Assembly: GCA_001600695.1 (NCBI GenBank)
Contig: BCKQ01000005.1
Location: 322,593-386,592, forward strand
Direction of reading: 5' to 3'
Origin: Ascoidea asiatica
Lineage: Eukaryota > Ascomycota > Saccharomycetes > Ascoideales > Ascoideaceae
Length of the DNA stretch: 64,000 nucleotides
Shown: piece after piece, positions 49,383-60,309 of the stretch
Numbering within the stretch: the first letter of the stretch is position 1
Layout of the letters: each line of letters opens with the position of its first letter
The notes under the pieces: generated by a model
Told to the model about the DNA's origin: nothing
Seen by the model: only the letters and a program-made list of their open reading frames with translations
Database searches by the model: none
Made by a program: the position numbers and the translations under genes

Positions 49383-51155
49383 ATGGCTGAGCAGACTTTA
49401 AGTCAAAGAAAGATACCTTTAAGTGATAAGCCCAAAGAAACAATAAGTGTCAAAGATAGTAACGATATAAAAGATGTGGAGTTGAAAAATGGAATTGAGT
49501 CTGAAAAAGATCATTTTGATAAGATATCAACTTCAGAGCCTGATAATTCTCTTCCTCCAGCAGTTGTGATTCAATATTTAGTGACAATAAGAGTACTAAA
49601 TGCTTTTACCATAGCAACTTTTTTTCAGCCTGATGAATTTTATCAATCATTAGAAGTTGCTCATAATTTTGTCTATGGATATGGAGATTTAACTTGGGAA
49701 TGGTTAACTGAATTAAGAAGTTTCAATTATCCCTTTATATATTCATTATTATTTCAATTTTCAAATTTATTGGATTTAGGATATGTCGGTGTTTATATTT
49801 TTCCTAAAATTTTCAATGGAATAATTGCTGGAATAAGTGATTATTATTTATATACACTTGCAAGAAATTTAAATTTATTCAATTCTTCTTCAAAAAATGA
49901 ACAATTTGCAAGGTATGTTTTATTAGCAACTATTGCTTCAACTTCTAATTGGTTTTTTATTACCAGAAGTTTTTCTAATAGTCTTGAAATGATTTTAACT
50001 ACAATTGCTTTAAGTTATTGGCCCTTTGATATAAAAGTATCATATTCTCCAAAAAAAATTTTAAATTCTTTAATTACTTCTTTATCAATTGCTTCAATTG
50101 CATGTATAATTAGACCAACCAATGGTTTAATTTGGTTAGTACTTGGCTTAAATTTTTTATTATCAAATTTCAAAAATAATTCAATCAATTCAAATTTTAA
50201 AATAACTGTTTTAATATATACAGTTTTAATTGCAATATTATCAATAACTTTAAATACTATAATTGATTATTATTATTATAATAAATTAACATTTCCAATG
50301 AAAAATTTTTATAAATTTAATTTATTAAATTCATATTCAGATTTTTATGGAACAAATTCAATTTTATTTCATTTTATTCAAAGTTTACCATTTTTATTAA
50401 CAACTTATTTACCTTTTGTTATATTCTCATCAATTAAATTTCCAAAATTTAAACAATTATTCAATTCTATTATAATTCTAGTAATATTTTTTTTCTCTAT
50501 TATAAATCATAAAGAAATTAGATTTATTTATCAATTAATGCCATTTTTTTCAATTTATACTGGTTTTGGTTTTTATAAATTATCTCAATCAAGTTCAAGA
50601 AACTTTAATTTTGTCAGGAAGTATTATATTTATTTAATACTTATTTTAAATTTATTATTAAGTTTATTTTTAACTCAGGTTCATGAAAGAGGTGTAATTG
50701 ATTTAATTAATTTTTTACATGATAATGTGGATGTTGAATCAATAGGATTTTTAACACCATGTCATTCAACACCTTTACAATCTCATTTACATCGTTCAGA
50801 TTTATCAAATAAAATTTGGTATTTAAATTGTGATCCACCAAATATCAATAATAATGAGATAATCGATTTGAAAAATTATAAAGATGAATCTGATATATTT
50901 TATGAAAATCCAAAAAAATTTTTATTTCAAAATTTACCACCTGTATTTAAAAAAGATTTAAGAACTCCTGGTAGAGTTTATAAATATGAATGGCCAACTC
51001 ATTTGATTTTTTTTGAAAGTTTAGAAGATGAAATCAAAGATTATATAAAAGATAGTAAATATGAAGAATGTGCAAGATTTTATAATACATGGTTTCATTG
51101 GGATAATAGAAGACAAGGTGATGTAATTGTTTATTGTAAATGGCCATGGGAATAA
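49383..51155 (+). CDS. GPI10: GPI mannosyltransferase 3 (third mannose), PIG-B family
   Basis: The frame encodes 590 aa (S. cerevisiae Gpi10 is about 616). After a polar N-terminal 55 residues, the GT22 entry appears: IRVLNAFTIATFFQPDEFYQ, then SLEVAHNFVYGYGDLTWEW, with the PDE acid pair of the luminal loop. About ten hydrophobic segments follow. HKEIRFIYQLMPF near 380, GFLTPCHSTPLQSHLHR near 458 and a C-terminal YNTWFHWDNRRQGDVIVY complete the family pattern. The enzyme adds the third mannose to the GPI precursor in the ER. The start has a good context (AAAGAAATGG). Confidence 0.93.
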   Translation: MAEQTLSQRKIPLSDKPKETISVKDSNDIKDVELKNGIESEKDHFDKISTSEPDNSLPPAVVIQYLVTIRVLNAFTIATFFQPDEFYQSLEVAHNFVYGYGDLTWEWLTELRSFNYPFIYSLLFQFSNLLDLGYVGVYIFPKIFNGIIAGISDYYLYTLARNLNLFNSSSKNEQFARYVLLATIASTSNWFFITRSFSNSLEMILTTIALSYWPFDIKVSYSPKKILNSLITSLSIASIACIIRPTNGLIWLVLGLNFLLSNFKNNSINSNFKITVLIYTVLIAILSITLNTIIDYYYYNKLTFPMKNFYKFNLLNSYSDFYGTNSILFHFIQSLPFLLTTYLPFVIFSSIKFPKFKQLFNSIIILVIFFFSIINHKEIRFIYQLMPFFSIYTGFGFYKLSQSSSRNFNFVRKYYIYLILILNLLLSLFLTQVHERGVIDLINFLHDNVDVESIGFLTPCHSTPLQSHLHRSDLSNKIWYLNCDPPNINNNEIIDLKNYKDESDIFYENPKKFLFQNLPPVFKKDLRTPGRVYKYEWPTHLIFFESLEDEIKDYIKDSKYEECARFYNTWFHWDNRRQGDVIVYCKWPWE

Positions 51156-51300
51156 GTTAAATGTTTTAGAAAAAAAAATTTTAAAATGAAAAGAGCAAAA
51201 AGCAAAAAATATAAAAAAAAATATAAAAAAAATAAATAAAAAATGAATGAGAATTATGTACAGTATGATAAGCTTATTTTAATTGATTTTTTTTTTTTTT

Positions 51301-52599
51301 TTAAGAAGAATAAATTTTTAAAATTTCATTTGAATCTATTTGAATTTTTGAAAGATAAGAAGTTCTTGAATTTAAAAAGTTTTTATATAATTGCAAATTT
51401 TTTAATTTTGTTAATAATAAATTTTTTATAGAATTAAAAGCACTCTTAGCATTCGATAAATCATTTAATAATATATAAGAATCAAATTGACCAATTAAAC
51501 AATTTATATCAGATTGATCTAAATCATAACCTAATTTAAACCATTCTAAAGCTTTTATATTATTATTAAAATAATTTAATTCTAAAAAACCTAAGACATT
51601 AAAAGCATTTTTAAAAGCTTTTTGGGCTAAGATTTCTAAATGATATCTTGCTAATTTTGGATCAGTTTCAATATAAATTTGAGCTAAATAATAATGACTT
51701 TCTAAAGAATTTGAATTAATTTTTGAAGTATGATTGATTGTTAAAATTGATTGAGTGAAAAAGATCTTTGCAATTGAAATATTTGGTTTTTGAAAATTAA
51801 TTATACCTAATTGTTTATAAACTTCTGCTAATAAATTATTATTATCTAAAGAATTTGAAGAATTTAAAGATAAAAATTTTTTATAACAATATTCTGAGTT
51901 TAAAAAATTTTTATTATTGAAAAATAAATCACCTAATAATTTTATTGTTAATGGATGATTAATATTATATAATTGAAGAATTAAAGAAACTGCATAATTC
52001 TTTTCTTCAATTTTTTCTTCAAATTTTTCTTTAAATTTTTCCTTATTATTTTCTTGTTCTGAATTTTTTGATTTTGATTGTAAAACATTGAAAGCTAATA
52101 GGGCAATGGCAGTATTATCATTTAATTCAGCAGCAGCTTGAATTAATTCATTTTCAATATTTAATAGTGAAGTATTAATTTTATTTGAATCATATCTATA
52201 ATTTTCTAAAATTTTTTTCATAATCATTAAATCTGAACCATTGATAAAATTTGGAATTTTAATATCATTTTTTTCACTATTGAAATTATTATTATTATTG
52301 TAACTATTGTTATTAATTGAATCATTGAATAATTTATATATAGGCAATAATTTTTTATATGAATGGGAAGATCCTAAATCAAATAATTGATTTTTGATAT
52401 ATTTTTTGGGAGGTAAAATCTCAGATAAAACTATATTTTTTTCGTTATTATTACTATTTTTATCATTATTATTATTATCATTATTATTATTATTGAATAA
52501 AGAAAGTAAAGAGAATGAAAGGGAATTAGATTTTATTGAAGAAGGTATATTAATGATTTTTGGTGAAATTGAAGGAAGTGGTTTAAGTAATGAAAACAT
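51301..52599 (-). CDS. MSS2: Mitochondrial Mss2, Cox2 export factor with TPR-like repeats
   Basis: The frame encodes 432 aa (S. cerevisiae Mss2 is about 351). Residues 1-35 are basic and Ser-rich without acidic residues, compatible with mitochondrial import, then comes an Asn/Asp microsatellite insert. The core matches Mss2: GSDLMIMKKILENY, AAELNDNTAIALLAFNVL, HPLTIKLLGDLFFNNKNF and especially AFNVLGFLELNYFNNNIK with ALEWFKLGY. Mss2 is a peripheral inner-membrane matrix protein needed to translocate the Cox2 C-terminal tail. It is convergent with GPI10 with a short 3' spacer. Confidence 0.85.
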   Translation of the reverse strand: MFSLLKPLPSISPKIINIPSSIKSNSLSFSLLSLFNNNNNDNNNNDKNSNNNEKNIVLSEILPPKKYIKNQLFDLGSSHSYKKLLPIYKLFNDSINNNSYNNNNNFNSEKNDIKIPNFINGSDLMIMKKILENYRYDSNKINTSLLNIENELIQAAAELNDNTAIALLAFNVLQSKSKNSEQENNKEKFKEKFEEKIEEKNYAVSLILQLYNINHPLTIKLLGDLFFNNKNFLNSEYCYKKFLSLNSSNSLDNNNLLAEVYKQLGIINFQKPNISIAKIFFTQSILTINHTSKINSNSLESHYYLAQIYIETDPKLARYHLEILAQKAFKNAFNVLGFLELNYFNNNIKALEWFKLGYDLDQSDINCLIGQFDSYILLNDLSNAKSAFNSIKNLLLTKLKNLQLYKNFLNSRTSYLSKIQIDSNEILKIYSS

Positions 52600-52831
52600 A
52601 TTGAATATTATTAATAAATTTTAGTTGATTTTGACGTTAACTATGATTTAGTTGAATAATTCTTAATTAAAATTAAATGATTTGAATAAATAATATAATT
52701 CCTAATAAATAGAGTAATTTTTAGTTATGATAGAGTGATAAAGTGAAAGAGTAAAAGAGAGAAAGAGAGAAAGGATGCGGGTCATGTGATATTTTTGAAA
52801 TAATATTTTAAAAATATTATTATAAAATTGA

Positions 52832-53755
52832 TTAATTTATAATTTTAGGTAAATTATATGGAGAAGTTGGAGGTGGAGATTCTAAGAAATAATCTGATAA
52901 TAAAGCTTGTTCTGCGGTTAATCTTTTTGAAGGATTTAAATCCATTAAACTAATTAAAAGATTTAAAGCATTTTCAGTAGCAGCTAAGAATCTTCTTCTT
53001 AATTCATCTTTTGTTGGTTTTGGATAAATTATTAAAGAATTATAATTTGGTAAAGAAGAAACATTTTTCCAAATTGAATCAGTTGGAGTACCTAAAGCTT
53101 TAAAAGTTATATTTAATTGATCTAAATCATTTAAACCTGGTAAATATGGAGTTCTTAACATTAATTCAGCAAATATTAAACCAATTGACCAAATATCAAT
53201 TGGATATGAATAAAATTTTGAACCAAATAATAATTCAGGAGCTTTATACCATCTTGTTACAACATTATTTGTTAATTTTTCAAAATTATTAATATTATTA
53301 CCTAAAGATCTAGCTAAACCAAAATCAGCAATTTTTAAAAAACCATTTGGATTAATTAAAAGATTATTTGGTTTTAAATCTCTATGTAAAATATTATTTC
53401 TATGACAATGATGAATACCTCTTAAAGTCATTAATAACCAAGATTTTATATTTGCAGGAGTAAAAATTATATTTTTATCTTTAATTAAAATATCTAAATC
53501 ATATGGTAAAAATTCTAAAACTAAATTTAAATTATCAAATTGATAATAAACATCAATTAATTCAATAATATTTTGATGATGTAATTCTTGTAAATATTTC
53601 ATTTCTCTTATTGCAGACATATCTAAACCATCATGAAAATTGGCAGTTTTAATTTCTTTTACAGCAATTGGGCGGTTAGTTGATAACTGTTTACCTAAAT
53701 AAACAATAGCATAGGTACCTTCACCAACTTTCCTTTCTTTGAAATAATTGGACAT
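52832..53755 (-). CDS. KIN28: TFIIH-associated cyclin-dependent kinase Kin28 (CDK7)
   Basis: The frame encodes 307 aa, matching S. cerevisiae Kin28 (306). Kinase motifs are complete: GEGTYAIVYLG at 12-22, AVKEIK, the DGLDMSAIRE helix typical of Kin28, HRDLKPNNLL, DFGLA and an activation segment LTNNVVTRWYKAPELLFG with the CAK-site threonine. It phosphorylates Ser5/Ser7 of the RNA polymerase II tail at promoters. The N-terminus MSNYFKERKVGEG needs no intron, unlike the S. cerevisiae gene, which is interrupted near its start. Confidence 0.95.
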   Translation of the reverse strand: MSNYFKERKVGEGTYAIVYLGKQLSTNRPIAVKEIKTANFHDGLDMSAIREMKYLQELHHQNIIELIDVYYQFDNLNLVLEFLPYDLDILIKDKNIIFTPANIKSWLLMTLRGIHHCHRNNILHRDLKPNNLLINPNGFLKIADFGLARSLGNNINNFEKLTNNVVTRWYKAPELLFGSKFYSYPIDIWSIGLIFAELMLRTPYLPGLNDLDQLNITFKALGTPTDSIWKNVSSLPNYNSLIIYPKPTKDELRRRFLAATENALNLLISLMDLNPSKRLTAEQALLSDYFLESPPPTSPYNLPKIIN

Positions 53756-54810
53756 GAATTGATATTATAAAGCAAAATAGAAATATTCATCCAAATTTAT
53801 AAAATTGTATTTGAAGGAATAAACAAAAAAAGATGATGAAGATGATGAAGAAGAAGAAGAACAACAACAACAAAAAGATAGAGAAGCAGAAAGAGAAGAA
53901 GCAAGAAACAAAGAAACAAGAAGATTCAAGATAAATTTATTCATGTGACGCTATACGCACCGCCACAATTCAAAATACAAACCAGCCACTCGTGTCAGCC
54001 ACAAAACTGGAACACGGCACGCAGCACAGCAGCACAGCGCCCCGCAGAGACGCGAAACTGGCAAAAAGCGACAAGAAGAAGAAGAGAACGAGAACGAGAA
54101 AGAGAAAGAGAAAGAGAAAGAGAAAGAAGAAGAAGAAGAAGAAGAAACACGTTCTTCAGACTATCCTCAGATTATCCTCAGATTATCCTGCGGGTCTCTT
54201 GTGATTATCTTGTCCTTACTGCCTGCTCAGCGTCCTTTTCTGAGCTGCGTTGTTGATTTTACTGCTATTTCATTCCCACCATCCTCGTTGTTGTCGTTTT
54301 CTTCTTCTTCTTCGTATCTTCTTTTACTTTTTTTTTTATTGTTGATCTCTTTTCTCCATATCAGTTTCATTGGATTTACAACAACAGATTCATATCACTT
54401 TTATAACAAATTTGATAAAAATATTATCTTATAATTTATAAAAGATTTCATAATTTCAAAGATCTTCATCACTTTTCGAATAATTATTTAGGTCTTCTTT
54501 CCTCCTTAGATTTCACTCGATTTTAAAATTCTCCGGTTTAAATCAACAAATTAATACATAGAATTGTAGTGGAACTCAGATAAAGTACTGTAATACAGTC
54601 TAATACTCTAATATTCTGATACTCTGATACTCTGATACTCTAATTCTGTGCAGTACTTTGTAAACTTAACTTCCATTAAACAACTTATTATTTATTATTC
54701 ATTAATTATTATTCATTAGTTACTATTTCCTAAGTACTAATATTCAATTATCAATTATTAATCAATAATTAATATATTTACAAATCAATAATCAAATCAT
54801 ATATCGAATA
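53756..54810. promoter_or_regulatory. Divergent KIN28/MBP1 promoter with polypurine tract
   Basis: A GC-rich block (about 53945-54065) is followed by an almost pure purine run (54073-54147, GAAGAA, GAGAAC and GAGAAA repeats) and then a pyrimidine-rich stretch (about 54270-54340). Repeats of the form GATTATCCTCA (about 54165-54190) and TCTGATAC (about 54614-54640) lie closer to MBP1. Reading frames through the block are repeat translations and are rejected. Confidence 0.5.
54073..54147 (+). repeat. Polypurine tract with mirror symmetry
   Basis: About 75 bases are A or G apart from two C residues in GAACGAGAACGAG. The order is GAA repeats, GAGAAA repeats, then GAA repeats again, so the tract is roughly mirror-symmetric. 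Such tracts can form triplex DNA under torsion and exclude nucleosomes. The role at this promoter is inferred. Confidence 0.6.
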
Positions 54811-57800
54811 ATGAATGAAAATATTATATCTACTGAAAAAACTGTAAAAAATGGAATCAATAATAATAATGATAATAATAATGATAATGAAATAGAATTA
54901 GAAAAAGAAAAACAAAAACATAAACAAATAGAAAATGAAAATAAAAATAAAAATGAAAATGAAAATGAAAATGAAAAAGAAAAAGAAAAAGAAAAAGAAA
55001 CTGAAAGTAATATTAATAAAGATATAAACAATAATATAACTAATAATATTACAAAAGATATAACAAAGAATATAATTAAGGATATAAATAAGGAAAAAGA
55101 CAAAGACATATATAAAGAAGAAGAAAAAGAAAAAGAAAAAGAAAAAGAAAAAGAAATAAAAATAAGTAATGAGAAAAACAAGGAGAAAATAAATAAAACT
55201 GATATAAACAATAACAGAAATAATAATTCTGATAATAATACTCAAGAAACTAAGAATAGTAAAGAAATTAAGGATATAACAAATAATAAAGATAATAAAG
55301 ATAATAAAATTAATGATAAACAGAAACTTCAATCTCAATCTCAATCTCAATCTCAATCTCAATCTCTAATACAATCTCCCATTGAAAACAGTAATAAAAA
55401 TAATAATATTAATAATCCAACTTTAATCTCAAAATCTGCAATTTCAACTCCAATAAATAAAATTAAAAAAAATAGTTTATCTTCTTTACCTTCTTCATTA
55501 TTAAAAAATAATAATTCAAATTTAAAAACTCCATCTTCAAATTCTCCTCCTTTAGAAAATGAAATTTATATTTCAACTTATTCTGGTCAAGATGTTTATG
55601 AAATTTTAATTGATAATGTACCTTTAATGAGAAGAATTGATGATGATTGGGTTAATGCAACTCAAATTTTAAAAGTTGCAAAATTTCAAAAAGCTCAAAG
55701 AACTAGAATTCTTGAAAAAGAAATTCAAACTGGTAATCATGAAAAAATTCAAGGTGGTCATGGTAGATTTCAAGGTACTTGGGTACCTCTTTCAATTGCA
55801 ATTAATTTAGCTAAAACTCATTCAATTAATAAAAATATTTTAAGCCTTTTAAATTTTAAATTTGATAAAAATAATCCTCCAATTAGAAGAAAAGTAACTA
55901 AATCAAATATTTTAACTAATTCTATTTCAAAATCTCATTCAAAATCAATTTCCTCTATTTCTCATTCAAATTCTCATTCCAATTCCAATTCCAATTCTAT
56001 CTCCAATTCATCATCATCATCTTCTTCCTCTTCTTTCTCTTCAAAATCTCATCCTACTTCACATCCTAATTCACTTTCTCATCCTCATTCTCATTCTCAA
56101 TTTATTCAAAATCAAAATATTCAACTAAATAATCTCAATAATCAACTTAATAATTTAAATAATATTAATAACCTTAATTTTAATAATTTCAATAATATTA
56201 GTAATATTAATAGCATCAATTTTAATAATCTTACTAATTTCAATAATAATAATATTAATAATATTAATCAAATTCATGATTATTCTTCAAATCAAAATAT
56301 TGATACTCCTTTAAAAAGAAAAAAAAGATTCAGTAATTCATCTTCTATCAATATCGAAAATAATAAAAATAAAAAAAATATTAATTCAAATAAAATTACC
56401 AAAAATATCAAAAATAATAAAATTAACACTATTAATTCCAATACACCAACTAATTCCAAAAATCTCAATAAGCAGCATAATATTAAAATTAGTACTGATA
56501 ATTTTAATAATCATAATACTAACAATAATAACAATAATAATACTAATAATAACAATTTAATAACTCAAATACCACCTCCTGCATTTCCAAACCCTCAACA
56601 ATTACTTTTACATCAACAACAGCAACAGCAACAGCAACAATTGCAATTACAAACTCAGTCTTTACAACTTCCTTTCAATGGACCATCTAATAGCTCCGTG
56701 TTTCAACCACAGGTAAATCCTCTATTCAATCTTCAGCAACAACAACAACAAAAATTTCAAATTTCTCAATCTTTGGCTTTGCCTCCAACTCCAGCTTCTG
56801 CAAGTTCTTCTGCTCCTCCATCTGCAATATCTGCAACATCTTCGGTACCTTCCCAATTTTTTCAATTACAACAATTACAGTACCAGCAACAATTACAAGC
56901 ACAAATGCAAGCTCAACAAGCTCACCATCAACAACAAGAGCAGCAAAAGCATCACCAACAACAGCAGTTACTTCAACAACAATGCTTTCAGCTTCAATTG
57001 CAACAGCAACAACAAATGTTACAACAACAACAAGTTCAAGCTTTACATCCAATCCAAGGTCAATTAAATACTCAACCATCACTTCAAAATAATCTTACCC
57101 CACAGCCCCTGTTAGTCTCAAATACTTCAGTTCAAATGTCAACCTCAGTACCGAATTTAGATACAACTGGGATTGTATCTTCATCTGATTCTCAATTAAA
57201 AGATCAGCCAAGATCAAATATAGCTCCTCAAATAAAAAAAAAAAAAATTGTAGATCCTTTTAATCCAACTCATGATTTAAAGTCAGCCAATAAGTCCAAT
57301 CTTGATTTGCAAATTAAATCTAATAAAGATTCAGATATATATCGTAATAGTTCTATCAATGATATTAATACTTCTATTTCAACTACCAATAATATTGGCA
57401 GGAGGTCTACTTTGACTAATACTAATTCCGAAGCTGTTTTTAATTCTAACTCAATTTCAATCAAAAATATCAACAATACCCCTTCGAATTTAAATATTAA
57501 CTCAAATCTTTCTATCCCTGATAATCCAATATCTACTGCAGACTCAGCTTTTATTTCAAATCAGAATATCTCAAATAATTCCTCGATTACTGAAATTAAT
57601 GATTTGGATCCAAAACCTGATATAAATTCTCTATCTTATAATCGACAAATTGAAAAATATTTAAGTCAAGAAACCTCTGAAATACCTTCTTTTCTTATTG
57701 ATCTCACAAATGACTTCAACATTGATGACCCTATAGATTCAGAAGGTCATACGACTTTACATTGGGCTTGTGCTCTTGGAAACACACAACTTATAGATAT

Positions 57801-60309
57801 TTTAATGAAAAATCATGCAAATCCTTTAGTAACAAATATTTATGGCTTGAATCCGTTATCTCGCTTAATATCTTTTAATAATTGTTACGAACGAAAAATT
57901 TTCAAAGAAATATTTGAAAAATATCTAAAGCCATGTCTATTTCAGCCAGACCAAAATAATAGAACAGTCTTACATTATATATGTGATTTATCAAAAATTC
58001 AGAGCAAATTTAGAAGTTGTTTTTATTATTTTAAAATTATTTTCAAGGAAATTATTATGGAGAATAGTATCAAAAATGCTTACATTCTTCAAGCGTTAAA
58101 AAACCAATTTCAATTGACAAGGCCAGATATTCCTATTTCTGATTCTGAAATATTAAATTCGCCTTTGTATCAATCAGCTAAGGATCAAGTGTTAAAATTT
58201 TCTTTGAACTACCCTGATATAAAGGGTGATACAGCCTTACATATTGCAATTTATTCGAAAAATCCTATATTAATCAAAATTTTGGTTGCTTTTGGGACAG
58301 ATTTATTGGCCAAAAATGCCAAAGGGGAATACCCAGAACAATTAATTCAACAACTAATATCGAATAAGTCAATAAATTTAACCTTTAACGAATTAAATAC
58401 TTATATTTTACATCCTGGATTGATACTGTTCGATGAAAATGATGAAAGTGAAATAATTGCCTTGGAAGATAAAAGTACAAGTAAGGAAATTAAAAACAGC
58501 AATTCTATTTTGACGGTAGGTAATAATTATAATAGAAATGATCAACCTTCGGTTTCGATTAATGGAGTAAATGAAATAAGCATGCTTGAAGATAGTTTAG
58601 CGGAGTTAGCTCCTTTGAAAGAAATTACAATTGAAGAACAGAATAATACTTTAGCATCTTTCGAGAATAGCAAGGAGCCTACCAATATTCTGTTTCAACC
58701 TGGAAATACTTCAATTTCGGAAAATGTTTTAATCCCCGAAAAAGTTTCAACCACTGATAATACTCAGGCAACCTCTGTTAAAGATCTTAAGAGTAGAAAA
58801 AATAATATAAGTTTCATTACAAGTTCTCAATCTCAAAATTCAGATATTCCCAAAGTACTTCAAATATCTTTTGATGAAAATAATACTCAAAATGAAGAAG
58901 AAGGAAAATCAAATTTGAATAAAATATCAAAACAAACCATTAATCAATTTTCTGAAAAAGAAGATAGAGAAATGTTTTCTCCAGTTAAAAAGAAAAAATT
59001 GAATGATAGTTCAATTCAAAATAAATATCCTCATACCTCTTTGCAACCACCTGTATTGATAAACAAATCTAAAAAATCAAATGAAACTTTGAAGGAAAGT
59101 CAAACAATTGATTACAATGGAAAACAAACTCAGATTCGACATAGGCTTTCGGCTTTAGAGGTTAAGCCTATGATCGACTCGATGATTGACTCCTTGAATG
59201 ATGCTCAAGCTTCTCAGTTACAAGTCAAAAAAAACGAAATTGAATCTATCCGTGAGTCTGTAAATAAAATTACTCCTGAAATTGATTCTATGAATTCTCA
59301 AATTCATAATTCCTTACTTTCTATATATAATGATGAAAATCAAGAGATAAATAAGAATGATATGGAATCTAAGATAAAATTATTGATTGATGATAGTTTG
59401 GATTCCGAATCTTTCGCAACGGAGCTAACTCGAAAGATTAAGAAGGAAGAAGAAGAATTAGCTGTTAAAAATGGTGATCTCACTACCATAATTGAAAGAT
59501 CTCAGTGTAAATTATTGGCAGATTTAGTAATGGAAGAAGAATTGAAAGCTTTAAAAGAAGACCAACTTTATGCAGTAACAAAGGGTAATTCTATTCTGGA
59601 AGAGGAAAAAAATAGAGAGCTGTCTACTCCTAAAAGCTATGGGAAATCGCCTTTTGATCATAGCACGACTATAAAGACTAATCAGTTCAGAACGCCTCTT
59701 CCAAACAAAGAGGTCGACGATAGCAGAATACTTGAAAAGGATCAACTGAATTTATTTACCCCTAAAGGATCTAGTAGTCCAGTCAAAGTTCCTTCTAGTT
59801 CTGCTACCATATCAAATTATTCACCGTCTATAACAGAAAGTAAGAATGAGTCTGATGAAAACTCGATTGAGCAAAGATGTAGATTGTCTATTGAGTTAAG
59901 TATTTTACAAATCAGAAGAATTACTAAAATCCAGCAGATTGTTGATTTCATCAACAATGGTACTATTAACTCTAAGTTTAACTCTTATAGACAGTTGATA
60001 TCTACTGCTTCTGGGCTTGATATCAATGGGATTGATGATCTTGTCGATTCAATAGAAAACGAATTGATGCAAGATAATACTGGTGACATCGATAATTTGG
60101 ATTCGATTGATCATGAAGCATTAGATATTTCTATGAATGACCCTGATAAGACTTTTACATCTTCATATATTGGGAACCAAAGTTTTCTCATGGAACAAAA
60201 TACAAACAATAACTCTCCAAATAAAGAAAGCAATCTTAACTCTGTTTCGAATTCCAAGAAACTTTCTAAAAGTAAGGGTATCCTGGACTTGCTGTTGATC
60301 AGAACTTAG
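54811..60309 (+). CDS. MBP1: APSES/ankyrin cell-cycle transcription factor (MBF DNA-binding subunit)
   Basis: The frame encodes 1832 aa, more than twice S. cerevisiae Mbp1 (833). The first 245 residues are Asn/Lys/Glu low complexity. The KilA-N/APSES domain at about 250-350 includes DDWVNATQILKVAKFQKAQR, TRILEKEIQ and GGHGRFQGTWVPL, closer to Mbp1 than Swi4 by eye. Residues 350-800 are Ser/Asn/Gln-rich, with polyQ blocks. Ankyrin repeats at about 970-1170 include DSEGHTTLHWACALGN, NRTVLHYICDLS and KGDTALHIAIYSKN. A coiled region (about 1450-1640) and a C-terminal helix RRITKIQQIVDFIN, likely for Swi6 binding, follow. MBF drives DNA-synthesis genes at G1/S through ACGCGT. Swi4 remains an alternative. 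Confidence 0.82.
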   Translation: MNENIISTEKTVKNGINNNNDNNNDNEIELEKEKQKHKQIENENKNKNENENENEKEKEKEKETESNINKDINNNITNNITKDITKNIIKDINKEKDKDIYKEEEKEKEKEKEKEIKISNEKNKEKINKTDINNNRNNNSDNNTQETKNSKEIKDITNNKDNKDNKINDKQKLQSQSQSQSQSQSLIQSPIENSNKNNNINNPTLISKSAISTPINKIKKNSLSSLPSSLLKNNNSNLKTPSSNSPPLENEIYISTYSGQDVYEILIDNVPLMRRIDDDWVNATQILKVAKFQKAQRTRILEKEIQTGNHEKIQGGHGRFQGTWVPLSIAINLAKTHSINKNILSLLNFKFDKNNPPIRRKVTKSNILTNSISKSHSKSISSISHSNSHSNSNSNSISNSSSSSSSSSFSSKSHPTSHPNSLSHPHSHSQFIQNQNIQLNNLNNQLNNLNNINNLNFNNFNNISNINSINFNNLTNFNNNNINNINQIHDYSSNQNIDTPLKRKKRFSNSSSINIENNKNKKNINSNKITKNIKNNKINTINSNTPTNSKNLNKQHNIKISTDNFNNHNTNNNNNNNTNNNNLITQIPPPAFPNPQQLLLHQQQQQQQQQLQLQTQSLQLPFNGPSNSSVFQPQVNPLFNLQQQQQQKFQISQSLALPPTPASASSSAPPSAISATSSVPSQFFQLQQLQYQQQLQAQMQAQQAHHQQQEQQKHHQQQQLLQQQCFQLQLQQQQQMLQQQQVQALHPIQGQLNTQPSLQNNLTPQPLLVSNTSVQMSTSVPNLDTTGIVSSSDSQLKDQPRSNIAPQIKKKKIVDPFNPTHDLKSANKSNLDLQIKSNKDSDIYRNSSINDINTSISTTNNIGRRSTLTNTNSEAVFNSNSISIKNINNTPSNLNINSNLSIPDNPISTADSAFISNQNISNNSSITEINDLDPKPDINSLSYNRQIEKYLSQETSEIPSFLIDLTNDFNIDDPIDSEGHTTLHWACALGNTQLIDILMKNHANPLVTNIYGLNPLSRLISFNNCYERKIFKEIFEKYLKPCLFQPDQNNRTVLHYICDLSKIQSKFRSCFYYFKIIFKEIIMENSIKNAYILQALKNQFQLTRPDIPISDSEILNSPLYQSAKDQVLKFSLNYPDIKGDTALHIAIYSKNPILIKILVAFGTDLLAKNAKGEYPEQLIQQLISNKSINLTFNELNTYILHPGLILFDENDESEIIALEDKSTSKEIKNSNSILTVGNNYNRNDQPSVSINGVNEISMLEDSLAELAPLKEITIEEQNNTLASFENSKEPTNILFQPGNTSISENVLIPEKVSTTDNTQATSVKDLKSRKNNISFITSSQSQNSDIPKVLQISFDENNTQNEEEGKSNLNKISKQTINQFSEKEDREMFSPVKKKKLNDSSIQNKYPHTSLQPPVLINKSKKSNETLKESQTIDYNGKQTQIRHRLSALEVKPMIDSMIDSLNDAQASQLQVKKNEIESIRESVNKITPEIDSMNSQIHNSLLSIYNDENQEINKNDMESKIKLLIDDSLDSESFATELTRKIKKEEEELAVKNGDLTTIIERSQCKLLADLVMEEELKALKEDQLYAVTKGNSILEEEKNRELSTPKSYGKSPFDHSTTIKTNQFRTPLPNKEVDDSRILEKDQLNLFTPKGSSSPVKVPSSSATISNYSPSITESKNESDENSIEQRCRLSIELSILQIRRITKIQQIVDFINNGTINSKFNSYRQLISTASGLDINGIDDLVDSIENELMQDNTGDIDNLDSIDHEALDISMNDPDKTFTSSYIGNQSFLMEQNTNNNSPNKESNLNSVSNSKKLSKSKGILDLLLIRT

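Noticed and set aside
53945-54434. Arg/Glu-rich and Ser/Leu-rich frames upstream of MBP1
   Set aside because: Direct translation of the polypurine tract and its flanks.
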